NCBI GenBank assembly: GCA_963695705.1
Contig: CAVOHB010000009.1
Span: forward strand, 1,426,001-1,490,000
Length of the DNA: 64,000 bases
Origin: JBKPNJ01 sp963695705
GTDB taxonomy: Bacteria; Actinomycetota; Actinomycetes; Propionibacteriales; Nocardioidaceae
Direction: 5' to 3'
In this document: piece after piece, positions 45,888 through 54,186 of the stretch
Position numbering within the stretch: the stretch's first letter is position 1
How the letters are laid out: each line of letters opens with the position of its first letter
The notes under the pieces: model-generated
The model's database searches: none
The model's input: the letters and a program-made list of their open reading frames with translations, nothing else
What the model was told of the DNA's origin: nothing
Translations under genes and position numbers: made by a program

Positions 45888-46922
45888 ATGCCCAACCGAG
45901 TGCCCATCGTGCAGACACCGCCTCAGTGGCGACGGGTGCTACGCCCGGTCCTGATGATCGCGGCACTCGCCGTCGTCTTTGGGTGGCTGTTGCCTCGGTT
46001 CATCGACTACGACGAGGTCTGGCAAGCCGTCACCCGACTCGATGGGTGGGAGGTCTGCGTACTACTCGGGCTCGCGCTGGCCCGCGTCCCGACAGAGGCC
46101 TTAATGTATCGAGCCTTCCTACCCGGCCTGGGCCTGTGGCGCGGAAGCCAGGCGTTCTTGTCCTCCAACTTCGCAAGCCAGCTGCTTCCGCCGCCCAGCG
46201 CGAGCCTCGTGCAGTACCGGTACTTCCGGGCGGAGGGCTACGGGTCGGACAGGTCCCGCCTGGCGGCCGCCGGCTCCTTCCTGTTCCCCATGGTGGGCCG
46301 GTTCCTCCTGCCACCCGCCGCGCTTGTCGTGCTGCTCGTGTCCGGTGACGTTCACGGCACGATCCTCATCGCGGCCGCTTTCGCGCTGATGATCACGCTC
46401 GCCCTGGCCTTCGTGACATGGCTCTTTCTCCGCACGGAGCGGTCGGCGCACCGGGTCGGGACACGGGTCGAGAGGCCGCTGGCGCGGGTCCTCCGGGTGG
46501 TCAAGCGGGATCCGGTGGAGGACACCGCGCAGAGGGCGGCGGAGCTACGCCGTCAGACCCTCACCATCTTGTCTGAGGGGTGGCGGCTGGGCTCGGCCGG
46601 CGTGGCGGCCAACCTGGCCATCACCTACCTGATCCTGCTCGCATGCCTGCGCTTCGTGGGTGTCTCGAGCGGCCAGTTGTCCACACCCGATGCGTTCGCG
46701 GCCTTCGCCATCGCCTTCTGGGCCGGAGCGGTGTTCCCGATCACCGGCAGCGGCCTGGGCGTGGTGGACACGGTCTTGATGGTCACGCTCGTGGAGTTCA
46801 GCGCCTCCGACGACGACACCCTGGTGGCCGCCGCACTGCTGTGGCGCGTCTTCTACTCGTTCGTGATCCTGCCGATCGGCGCGGTCACGATGAGCCGGAT
46901 GCGCACGTCGGCACCGCAGTGA
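45888..46922 (+). CDS. UPF0104/LPG-synthase-transmembrane-like flippase protein
   Basis: 344 residues with about eight transmembrane helices. It has LPGLGLWRGSQAFLSSNFAS and QLLPPPSASLVQYRYFRAEG, the usual UPF0104/AglD (lysylphosphatidylglycerol-synthase TM) hairpin, and a late FPITGSGLGVVDTVLMVTLV. The family is linked to membrane lipid or glycolipid translocation. ATG 45888 is used; an in-frame GTG lies at 45831, within the FGE remnant stop region. It is intact. Confidence 0.8.
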   Translation: MPNRVPIVQTPPQWRRVLRPVLMIAALAVVFGWLLPRFIDYDEVWQAVTRLDGWEVCVLLGLALARVPTEALMYRAFLPGLGLWRGSQAFLSSNFASQLLPPPSASLVQYRYFRAEGYGSDRSRLAAAGSFLFPMVGRFLLPPAALVVLLVSGDVHGTILIAAAFALMITLALAFVTWLFLRTERSAHRVGTRVERPLARVLRVVKRDPVEDTAQRAAELRRQTLTILSEGWRLGSAGVAANLAITYLILLACLRFVGVSSGQLSTPDAFAAFAIAFWAGAVFPITGSGLGVVDTVLMVTLVEFSASDDDTLVAAALLWRVFYSFVILPIGAVTMSRMRTSAPQ

Positions 46923-47043
46923 GCGGTCGAGCCAGCGAATCGCCCTACGACCAGCCTTGTCCAGCTCGGGTCACTTGACCCGGTTTCGCCCGGCGGTGGG
47001 ATGAGAGCTTGAGGCCTGGGTCCGTCGAGAGTTGCACCGATAG

Positions 47044-47586
47044 TCAGCGAGTCTTGTGGGTCATGTTGTCGACGACCGCTGTGATCGCGAGTATCAGCGC
47101 CGGGTCCTCGGTCTGCGCCACTTCCACGCCGTAGGTGTCGGCGACCCGGAACCACTGTTTGGACACCTCGGCGACCTGGTCGCCATCGCGTTCGATCTTG
47201 TACTCGTGGTCGACGATGTTGCCCTTGACCTCGAGATCGTCGCCGTTCTCAACGCTGACGGCGAAGCGTTCGCGCAGCGGCGTGATCAGCGCCTTCTTGA
47301 CCGTCGCCACGGTGTGACCGTTGGCGTCCTCGATCTCCATCGTGTCGCGGACGTGGAGCTTCTTCTCTTGGATTTTGAACAGCTCCTGGCCCTGGGGGTC
47401 CTCGAAGATCAGCGTGTCCCGGATCCGCATCGCCTTCCCGTTGACCTTGAACGCCCGGTGACCCTGGTCGTCCTCGATCCAGAAGTCGTCCCCGATCGAT
47501 ACCAGCTTCTGCCGCATCCGGAAGGTCCTCGCCCCCCCGCCTCGCCGTTCCTCGCGCCGATCCTGACGTCGGTCCCGCAGTCCCAT
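47044..47586 (-). CDS. LURP-one-related/Tubby-fold protein
   Basis: 180 residues. RMRQKLVSIGDDFWIEDDQG, FKVNGKAMRIRDTLIFEDPQ, LFKIQEKKLHVRDTMEIEDA and YEVEVAQTEDPALILAI-like sections follow the twelve-strand LURP-one/scramblase-like barrel. The N-terminus is strongly basic (DRREERRGGG). These proteins may bind membranes or phosphoinositide-like lipids. Function unknown in bacteria. The ATG 47586 start is followed by the full domain. Confidence 0.8.
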   Translation of the reverse strand: MGLRDRRQDRREERRGGGARTFRMRQKLVSIGDDFWIEDDQGHRAFKVNGKAMRIRDTLIFEDPQGQELFKIQEKKLHVRDTMEIEDANGHTVATVKKALITPLRERFAVSVENGDDLEVKGNIVDHEYKIERDGDQVAEVSKQWFRVADTYGVEVAQTEDPALILAITAVVDNMTHKTR

Positions 47587-47913
47587 GGGGGCCTCCCTCG
47601 TTCGTGTGACCTCTACTTAACCGCCAGCGCCGAACTCCTTCAATAGCAAGCGCTTAGCACCCACGGGCCAAGACGCCGTGACCTTGGGCGTGGTTTTGAC
47701 ATCCATCGCTGTCGCCGGTGCTGCCGACCCTGCCGGATCTCCGACCGGGCACCGCATTGCTGCGACGCGCAGCCGGCCGGGCGGATCCTCCGACCAGGGC
47801 GGTTCGAACCGGCAACAAGGCTCAGGTGGGGAGGTCGGCGATGTCAAGGGCCGTCGGTGCCGGGGGTGGGGTGCTGGGACCCGATCCAGCCCAGCGCGTC
47901 GGCGTGAGCGCGC
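47587..47913. other. intergenic region, no clear gene
   Basis: About 330 bases. Short open frames on both strands lack family similarity, start signals or codon preference. A frame on the plus strand ends at 47954 and reads ALEGTAYAFVGGLH, possibly the tail of a lost gene. Confidence 0.3.
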
Positions 47914-48249
47914 TTGAGGGCACCGCCTACGCGTTCGTCGGGGGCCTTCATTAGCAGGGGCGACGATGCCGCGGCCTGCGCAGATCGACGCTCGTCTCGG
48001 GCTGATCGGGACAACTCCCGGCAGGACCGGCAGTCATCGAAAGTGGACCGTGCCCGTCTAGTCGATCCCCGGGCCACCGCCCAGCAACGCCGAGACGCTG
48101 CCGTCAGCGACCGGCTTGCCGCGGCCATCGACCGGATCGAGGCAGCCAACGATCGACACGACGAAGCCGCCGAACGCCAGGCGCAAGCGGAACAACGAGC
48201 CGGTCGGCACATCGATGGAATCCAGGCCGACGCTGCCAGGCCGCCGTGA
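47914..48249 (+). CDS. charged coiled-coil protein upstream of the DUF6221 gene
   Basis: About 110 residues, rich in Arg, Asp, Ala and Gln with heptad-like spacing (RRDAAVSDRLAAAIDRIEAA, NDRHDEAAERQAQAEQRA), suggesting a long helix. The start is uncertain (TTG 47914; an in-frame GTG lies at 48041). Its TGA overlaps the GTG of the next gene (GTGA at 48246), which supports that it is real and translationally coupled. Confidence 0.45.
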   Translation: MRAPPTRSSGAFISRGDDAAACADRRSSRADRDNSRQDRQSSKVDRARLVDPRATAQQRRDAAVSDRLAAAIDRIEAANDRHDEAAERQAQAEQRAGRHIDGIQADAARPP

Positions 48250-48569
48250 CGCTGATCGAGTTCTTCTATGCCCGCATCGACGACGAGGCCGCCGGGAAGG
48301 TGTGGGACGAACAGGGGTTCAACCGACGCCGCACCGACCAGCCGATACCTCCGTTCGACCCCAAACGCATCCTGGCCGAATGCGAAGCCAAACGGACTGT
48401 CGTCGCCACCTACCAGGAAGCGATCAAGAACGCCCAGGACGACCGGGACGCGGCACCCGGCATGGTGGCAGCGCTAGAGCTCGTGCTCAAGTGTTTGGCG
48501 CTCCCCTACGCCGAGCACCCCGACTACCAACCCGAATGGGCCGTCAGCCCCATCCGTAACAACCACTAA
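48246..48569 (+). CDS. DUF6221-family protein
   Basis: 107 residues from GTG 48246. LIEFFYARIDDEAAGKVWDE, FDPKRILAECEAKRTVVATY and LALPYAEHPDYQPEWAVSP match this small actinobacterial family, which often sits on integrated elements and prophage-like regions. Function unknown. It lies in the right half of the element and is coupled to the coiled-coil gene. Confidence 0.7.
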   Translation: MTLIEFFYARIDDEAAGKVWDEQGFNRRRTDQPIPPFDPKRILAECEAKRTVVATYQEAIKNAQDDRDAAPGMVAALELVLKCLALPYAEHPDYQPEWAVSPIRNNH

Positions 48570-48669
48570 GACTGCATTCGACGGCCCACACAGCGAGGCC
48601 GGCGAGCCCAGATGGAAGAGGCGTCCCCGCCCCCCGCTCCGGGCGGCGAGGGCGCCTCTTCGCGCACCG

Positions 48670-48957
48670 ATGCACGAGCCCATCAAGCGAGTCGGCCCCC
48701 GGACTATCTCCGAGGGCCGATTCGGGCTACAGCCGCGGCCAGGGAAGCGTCCCTGCATGCCCTGTATTGCCGCACCCGTGCCCTTCCCAGGCATGGGTGA
48801 GGTGGCCGTTGAGGGCATCATCGGCATCAGCGTCGGAGAGCGTGACGGTTTCATCCCTGAGCAGAAGCGCTCGATGGTGACGACGACCTCAAGCAGCCTG
48901 GCCGGCTGGGCGGTCGCTTATCTTCGTCCGGTGCTCGCCCGACAGCCCCACGACTGA
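48670..48957 (+). CDS. possible small hypothetical protein
   Basis: A 95-codon frame from ATG 48670. The middle (EVAVEGIIGISVGERDGFIP) looks protein-like but no family is recognised and no ribosome site precedes the ATG. Codon third positions are less GC-rich than in neighbouring certain genes, so it is weakly supported. Confidence 0.25.
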   Translation: MHEPIKRVGPRTISEGRFGLQPRPGKRPCMPCIAAPVPFPGMGEVAVEGIIGISVGERDGFIPEQKRSMVTTTSSSLAGWAVAYLRPVLARQPHD

Positions 48958-49040
48958 CGTATTGCACAACGGCAGTTGAAAGGTCCTCACATGCCGCTGA
49001 ATGCACGCAGATCTGCCTAACTGGCCGGGACCAACTCTCG

Positions 49041-49952
49041 CTAGTGATGCAGGAGGGCGTCCCACACGCGGCAGGCCAGCCCGCGTGTGGCGAGGGCTAT
49101 CTGCGTGCGGACCCCCATTCCGTTGTAGAGCACGAAGTCGTCGAAGCGGTGTGCGCCTGGGCGGTCGGCGGCGGATATTGCGGCATCGCGGAGCGTCCTC
49201 AGCTGGGCAAGGGTCATCTGTAACGGCGGCTCCTCCGGCTGGTACCGGCAGCCGAAGTAGTAATCATGTCCCGGTTCGCTCGTCATCTCGACGTGGCAGC
49301 CGACCACGTGCGTGATCTTGCACGCCTTCGCGAACTCGACCAGCCGGTTCATGCTGTCGACAAAGGCGGGAAAGTCGGCGACATAGATGCGTCCGGGATA
49401 GACAGAGTCGCCGGTGAACAGCAACCCGGTCCGCTCATCGTGCAGCGCGATAGAGGCCGCGTGGTGGCCAGGGATTCCAATGACCTGGAGCGGGCGCTGA
49501 CCAAGGTCATAGTCGACGACCTGATCAGGCCACCCCGTGAAGCCAAAGAATGTCTGCACGTCCTGCACCGACCTGCCCACCACAACCGTGTTCGGACGGT
49601 CCACGAACGAGGCATCCCCGGCAACATGGTCACCGTGCCCGTGGGTGTGGGCCACCACAAGGCGGTATCCGGATCGAGGGTGGCTCCTCAGCCAGTCGGT
49701 GATGAGTTGGTCGACCGTGCCCCTGAGCAGATCGTCGTCTACCGCACCGGTGTCGAGGAGCAACGCCCGGTCCTTCCCCAACAGAAGGAACGTGAAAGGC
49801 GCCTCGAAGGTGGCGTCCTTGCTCTGCCGCATGATGACGGTGTCATCGCGGTACCGATGAACCTGCCATGGCGGATCCGTACGGCGTCGACGCGACGGCG
49901 ATCCATGGATCCAGCGGACATCCCAGTTGCCAGACATCGACTCGCTGCTCAC
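49041..49952 (-). CDS. MBL-fold metal-dependent hydrolase
   Basis: 303 residues. HTHGHGDHVAGDASF carries the HxHxDH metal motif, followed by IGIPGHHAASIALHDERTGL and LLFTGDSVYPGRIYVADFPA (Asp ligand) and HVVGCHVEMTSEPGHDYYFG (last His). A preceding loop, FLLLGKDRALLLDTGAVDD, starts the fold. Substrate unknown; lactonase or glyoxalase II-like hydrolysis is possible. The start may be GTG 49952 or ATG 49937. It is the last intact gene of the element. Confidence 0.85.
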   Translation of the reverse strand: MSSESMSGNWDVRWIHGSPSRRRRTDPPWQVHRYRDDTVIMRQSKDATFEAPFTFLLLGKDRALLLDTGAVDDDLLRGTVDQLITDWLRSHPRSGYRLVVAHTHGHGDHVAGDASFVDRPNTVVVGRSVQDVQTFFGFTGWPDQVVDYDLGQRPLQVIGIPGHHAASIALHDERTGLLFTGDSVYPGRIYVADFPAFVDSMNRLVEFAKACKITHVVGCHVEMTSEPGHDYYFGCRYQPEEPPLQMTLAQLRTLRDAAISAADRPGAHRFDDFVLYNGMGVRTQIALATRGLACRVWDALLHH

Positions 49953-50074
49953 GGCAGTGACCCTCTCACGACTCGACCAGCGAAGCCGACACCGAACCCA
50001 CCGGGGTCTTTCAACCGGCGCGGCAGCGGCAGCATCACTTCCCGCTTGCAGGAATGGCGCGAAAGCGCTCGCTC

Positions 50075-50501
50075 ATGCCGGGGAGAGTGCGTGGTCGTTC
50101 CGCTGCGGCCTTTCGTCGCCACGCACGCGGGCCGCTGCGGGTGCCAGATCCCAGCGGTCGCGCATGGTCTTGCCGATCACGTAACGGGGCCGGTGGTGTC
50201 AGCCGGCCTCGACGAGGAGGCGTCGGACGTGGCGAATGCCGGTCTTGGTGATCGGGCCCAGGGTGCGCGACCTGCCGGAGGAGTACTCGGCCGGGGTGAG
50301 CCCTCCAACGACTTGCGGGCCGGGAACCGGGGGCGTGTATCCCGCCCTCACCACCGTGGTACTCCCGCGCTGAGACCTCGCGGTGCGAGCAGGCGGCGAG
50401 GAACTCCTCATGGTCCAGGACTCCTCCCTGGCGTGTTCGGCCAGCCGCTGGACCGACTCCCGAAACGTCGGTGCCTTCAACGCCCGGGCCAGGAACTCCA
50501 A
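50075..50501 (-). pseudogene. IS110-family transposase remnant
   Basis: The minus strand reads LARALKAPTFRESVQRLAEH, then GGLTPAEYSSGRSRTLGPIT, KTGIRHVRRLLVEAG, a TGA where a Trp is expected, and HHRPRYVIGKTMRDRWDLAP. This is the Transposase_20 part of IS110-family proteins with the middle segment lost, one nonsense change and later frame loss. The N-terminal DEDD domain is absent. It is a dead relic near the right end of the element. Confidence 0.7.
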
Positions 50502-50825
50502 TTCGCTGGTGACATCGCGGCCGGTCCGCGCCGCAACCTATACGCGACGGGCCACGTAAGCCGTCGCCGGCATCGGCAGCAGACAGGGGTGCATAATCCA
50601 CCGCCAGCGGCGTGCCGCAGTAATGTCCACCACACCGTCGAACTTTGTCAGTCTGTACTCCACGGCTCCCTCGCTATCGGCGTCATCGGTGATGCAGCCC
50701 TGGGCACGACAGGGGCACAGGAGGATGACAAGTGTTGATAGCCGGTGACAACTACTGAGAGCGATATAAGCAGGTCAACTGACCGGCCCGTGTATCGTTC
50801 CAGGTCAGCGACATGCGTGGATAGA

Positions 50826-50864
50826 ACTTCTAATCCGTCGGTCGCAGGTTCGAATCCTGCCGGG
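50826..50864 (+). repeat. right attachment-site repeat (tRNA-Arg 3' half copy)
   Basis: Identical over 39 bases to 40873-40911. The 5' half of the tRNA is missing (the preceding bases are unrelated), so it cannot be a functional tRNA and is read as attR of the element. Confidence 0.85.
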
Positions 50865-50875
50865 GCACCGCCGGG

Positions 50876-50966
50876 GCACACTGCCAGGCGCACACTGCCA
50901 GGCGCACACTGCCAGGCGCACACTGCCGGTGCGCACACTGCCGGTGCGCACACTGCCGGGCGCACA
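50876..50966 (+). repeat. 14-15-bp tandem repeat array beside attR
   Basis: Six units of GCACACTGCCAGGC or GCACACTGCCGGTGC (14 or 15 bases) begin at 50876, 50890, 50904, 50918, 50933 and 50948. The unit resembles the tRNA 3' end and adjoining bases (CTGCCGGGCGCACAGAT), so it probably arose by slippage or repeated recombination at the att site. Confidence 0.65.
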
Positions 50967-51032
50967 GATCAAACGCCAGGTCAGGGCGTTTCACGCTGAG
51001 TGATCGCAGTCACCGACGCTTCGGGGCGCACG
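50960..51032 (-). pseudogene. 3' remnant of a second integrase gene
   Basis: The segment from CGCACAGAT onward repeats the bases next to the left tRNA (40911-40985) with about 85-90% identity. On the minus strand it encodes ASVTAITQRETP and a stop, matching the end of the resident integrase (ASVTLITQRETPA). It is the tail of a related but distinct integrase, left after loss of a second element. Confidence 0.65.
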
Positions 51033-51110
51033 GCCACCGCAGCCTGTGCAGCCGCGAACACCAATCACTAGTCTCGGGTGCGACCAGTCGTCGCAGGGTC
51101 AGGAGTCGCG

Positions 51111-52490
51111 ATGTCGCAGGTGCAGCAGCATAAGTTTCAGCTCGATGAGAGTGAGATGCCTACCCGCTGGTACAACGTGCTGCACGACCTTCCGACTCCA
51201 CCTCCGCCGGTGCTGCATCCGGGGACCGGGCAGCCGGTGGGGCCGGATGATCTGGCGCCCCTGTTCCCGATGGATTTGATCCTTCAGGAGGTCTCCACCG
51301 ATCAGTACGTGGACATTCCTGGGGAGGTGCTCGACGTCTACCGGCTGTGGCGTCCGAGCCCGCTGTATCGGGCGCACCGGCTGGAGAGGGCGCTGGATAC
51401 GCCGGCGCGGATCTACTACAAGTATGAAGGGGTCTCCCCGGCCGGCTCGCACAAGCCGAACACCGCAGTTCCTCAGGCGTTCTACAACGCCAAGGCCGGG
51501 ATCAAGAGGCTCACCACGGAGACTGGAGCCGGCCAGTGGGGCACGGCTTTGGCGTTCGCGTGCGCGCAGTTCGGGCTGGCCTGTGAGGTTTGGCAGGTGC
51601 GGGCGTCGTATGACCAGAAGCCCTACCGGCGGATGATGATCGAGACGTTTGGCGGCACCGTGCACCCAAGCCCCTCGGAGTTGACCGAGGCCGGCCGCAA
51701 CATCCTTGCCGAGCACCCCGAGTCGACCGGGTCGCTGGGGATTGCCATCAGTGAGGCTGTCGAGGTCGCGGCCCAGGACCCGACCACCAACTACGCGCTC
51801 GGCAGCGTGCTCAACCACGTGCTGATGCATCAGACGATCATCGGCGAGGAGGCGCTGCTCCAGCTCGCCCAGGCGGGGGAGACCCCCAACCTTCTCATCG
51901 GTTGCACCGGTGGTGGGTCGAACTTCGGCGGGTTGATGTTCCCCTTCCTGAGGGAGAAGTGGATGGGCCGGATGAATCCGACCGTGCTGGCGGTGGAGCC
52001 GGCTGCGTGCCCCTCACTGACCCAAGGCACCTACGCCTACGACTTCGGTGACACCGCCGGGATGACGCCGTTGATGAAGATGCACACGCTGGGCCACGAC
52101 TTCGTGCCTGATCCGATCCATGCCGGTGGCCTGCGTTACCACGGGATGAGCCCGCTGATCAGCCACCTCTACGAGACGGGTGCAATGGAGGTGGTCGCCA
52201 AGCCGCAGACCGAATGTTTCGCTGCCGGGGTGATGTTCGCCCGCACGGAGGGCATCGTGCCCGCCCCCGAGCCCACGCACGCGCTCGCGGCAACCGTCGA
52301 GGAAGCGGTGCGGTGCAAAGAGACTGGCGAGGAGAAGGTGATTCTGACCGCCCTGTGCGGGCACGGCCATCTCGACCTCGGCGCCTACGACGCCTACCTG
52401 TCCGGCAACGTCGTCGACCACCAGTGGCAGGACGCCGACATCCAGGCCGCCCTGGCCGCCGCGCTCTCCAGGCTGCCGACGCTGGCCTGA
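51111..52490 (+). CDS. trpB: tryptophan synthase beta-like protein (TrpB2 type)
   Basis: 459 residues from ATG 51111, AGGAG 6 bases upstream. KYEGVSPAGSHKPNTAVPQA carries the PLP Lys, TETGAGQWGTALAFACAQFG the substrate loop, IGCTGGGSNFGGLMFPFL the phosphate-binding glycine loop and HGHLDLGAYDAYLSG the C-terminal motif. Its length and N-terminal insertion (LQEVSTDQYVDIPGEVLDVY) are TrpB2 features. It makes tryptophan from indole and serine, usually without TrpA. No other trp gene is adjacent. Confidence 0.92.
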   Translation: MSQVQQHKFQLDESEMPTRWYNVLHDLPTPPPPVLHPGTGQPVGPDDLAPLFPMDLILQEVSTDQYVDIPGEVLDVYRLWRPSPLYRAHRLERALDTPARIYYKYEGVSPAGSHKPNTAVPQAFYNAKAGIKRLTTETGAGQWGTALAFACAQFGLACEVWQVRASYDQKPYRRMMIETFGGTVHPSPSELTEAGRNILAEHPESTGSLGIAISEAVEVAAQDPTTNYALGSVLNHVLMHQTIIGEEALLQLAQAGETPNLLIGCTGGGSNFGGLMFPFLREKWMGRMNPTVLAVEPAACPSLTQGTYAYDFGDTAGMTPLMKMHTLGHDFVPDPIHAGGLRYHGMSPLISHLYETGAMEVVAKPQTECFAAGVMFARTEGIVPAPEPTHALAATVEEAVRCKETGEEKVILTALCGHGHLDLGAYDAYLSGNVVDHQWQDADIQAALAAALSRLPTLA

Positions 52491-52548
52491 TCACGCACCC
52501 GTCGACGCCCCACGCCGGCGCTCCGATCGACCCTCGCAAGGATTCGAC

Positions 52549-52966
52549 TCAACCGAGCAGCTGGTTGAGGGTCTGGCTGATCAGGAGGTCGCCGCGTTCT
52601 CGGATGCGGTCCTCGTCGGCCGGGTTGGCACTGATGACGAGGACCCAGACGGCGACCCGTCGGTCGTCTCGCCTCCGTGGGTCGCTGGCTACGGTCCGGA
52701 TCTTGTAGCCCAGTCGCTTCCCGACCTGGCGGCCGGATCGGCGGATCTGGGCGACAAGCTCGTGGTTCCAGGCTTCGACCAGGTCTGTGTAGCGGGGCTC
52801 ATTGCCCTTGGGGTAGCGCTTCGCGACATACCGCTCGCCGGTGGGGGAGTGCTTTCTTGGAGACCTCGATGATGGTGGCTTCCACGATCACCGACTTTCG
52901 GAGAACGTCGAGAGTCATGTTTCGACGCGACACGCCGGCCGAGTCTCGCCGGAACGTGCCCTTCAT
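52549..52966 (-). CDS. uncharacterised protein, broken by one frameshift
   Basis: Joined across a one-base shift near 52845 (a run of five C), the protein is about 139 residues. It begins MKGTFRRDSAGVSRRNMTLD, then VLRKSVIVEATIIEVSKK, and after the shift TGERYVAKRYPKGNEPRYTD, EAWNHELVAQIRRSGRQVGK and a terminal RERGDLLISQTLNQLLG. The second part has a clear protein-like pattern. No family recognised. Confidence 0.5.
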
Positions 52967-52989
52967 GGCGATGGAGCCGACCGACTGTC

Positions 52990-53556
52990 CTAGGGGACGG
53001 GGACCGGGCCGAGCCGCGGGCCGGCGTCGCGCGCGCGTCCCTCAGCAGAGAAGTCGTAGCGGACGCTGGCCCGTGCCCGGACCGACGTCGCGCCGGGCCA
53101 GCAGTCGCTGTCGTTCGTGAGTCCGATCGACAGCGTGCCCCGACGATAGGAGCGACCCGGGTACGGCACGCACTGGTCAGCGGGGAACCCGTCCATCCTG
53201 GTGATCGTGCGGTTGGCGCGGAACGTCGTGACGGTCTTGCCGACGTGACCGGTGTCGGTGACGAACCGAACCGTCAGATGCACATGCCTACGAACCATGT
53301 CCGGGGTGACCTGATCCAAGAAGACGGTCACGGTGATGCCCTTACCGGAACCGCCGCGGGATTTGGCGAGCGCCAACCGGACCGAATGGATGTCGGACTT
53401 GCCGTAGCCGGTCGACATGTGTCCGTCGGCGTACGTCCGGACCACGTCGCCGGACGGGTCCGGCTGCCGATCCGAGACTGGTTGGCTCGCGGCCACCGGG
53501 ATAGCCAACGTCAAAGTGAGAACGGCCGTGAGCATGGCGAGTGAGCGGATGTGCAT
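52990..53556 (-). CDS. secreted protein of unknown function
   Basis: 188 residues from ATG 53556, after AAGGGAGGGG. A Sec signal peptide (LAMLTAVLTLTLAIPVAASQ) is followed by a domain with alternating strands: DVVRTYADGHMSTGYGKSDI, ITVTVFLDQVTPDMVRRHVH, LTVRFVTDTGHVGKTVTTFR. Two cysteines (DQCVPYPG and DSDCWPG) may pair. No family recognised. The gene has its own strong ribosome site. Confidence 0.65.
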   Translation of the reverse strand: MHIRSLAMLTAVLTLTLAIPVAASQPVSDRQPDPSGDVVRTYADGHMSTGYGKSDIHSVRLALAKSRGGSGKGITVTVFLDQVTPDMVRRHVHLTVRFVTDTGHVGKTVTTFRANRTITRMDGFPADQCVPYPGRSYRRGTLSIGLTNDSDCWPGATSVRARASVRYDFSAEGRARDAGPRLGPVPVP

Positions 53557-53842
53557 GAAACCCCTCCCTTCGGTGTGACGCCCGGTTGACCAGCCGCGCG
53601 CGTTATCGAGGGCCAGCCGCACCCGGCTGCTGCCGAAAGAACGGTGTTGCCCTCACAGACATGAGGAATGAAACGTGCCAGTGGTATCAACCTGGTATCG
53701 AGTGACGGATGTCGAGTCGCCGACGGCCGAGGTGTGGAACAGCGTGCGGCCGTCGCGTATAAGGCCTACGCGGCGATTCGTTGATCGTGTCGGACAAAGA
53801 GCCGCACTCGGAGAAGGGGCCGTTCAGGGAGTGATCCCCCAA

Positions 53843-54001
53843 TCAGCCCATTCGTCCCCCACCACCGTCTGCTCGACCGTATGGATTCCGGAGGCCCTCG
53901 GGAGGATTTCCCTTGGCTGGCTTACGCCACGAACGGACCTCCCTGATGCCCAGCATGATTCCGATGGCAAGGGCGGCCACCAGCGCCAGCATCCACCACA
54001 T
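53843..54001 (-). CDS. 52-residue membrane protein
   Basis: ATG 54001 has GGGAGG 5 bases upstream, a near-perfect ribosome site. The N-terminal 19 residues (WWMLALVAALAIGIMLGI) form one transmembrane helix, followed by a basic REVRSWRKPAKGNPPEGLRN and a Gly-rich tail. Such small proteins are often missed in annotation. Function unknown. Confidence 0.6.
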   Translation of the reverse strand: MWWMLALVAALAIGIMLGIREVRSWRKPAKGNPPEGLRNPYGRADGGGGRMG

Positions 54002-54186
54002 GATTACCTCCCGTGATGCTATTGACCCTACGCCGATGCGGAAGGTGGCGATGCCGCCGCCCGTCGCGGTTCCGACTCACGCCGCCCCCTGGCAGTAGCA
54101 CGACCATCCCAGCCCTGCGGAGTAGCGGCCGGCGCGGGTACGATCACCGGACGGCGAGGGCGACCTTGAATTGGGGGAACGAGTTC

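Larger units (their letters stand above)
40873..50864. mobile_element. integrated element (about 10 kb) in tRNA-Arg(UCU)
   Basis: The element runs from the 39-bp att repeat in tRNA-Arg (40873-40911) to an identical copy at 50826-50864. A tyrosine integrase begins right next to the tRNA, reading toward it, followed by an XRE regulator; cargo genes fill the rest. There is no replication or conjugation gene, so it is a small genomic island or degenerate integrative element. Several cargo genes and the integrase carry frameshifts, and an IS110 relic lies near the right end. Confidence 0.75.

Noticed and set aside
50826..50900. A second functional tRNA-Arg
   Set aside because: Only the 3' half is present; the D arm and 5' acceptor strand are missing.
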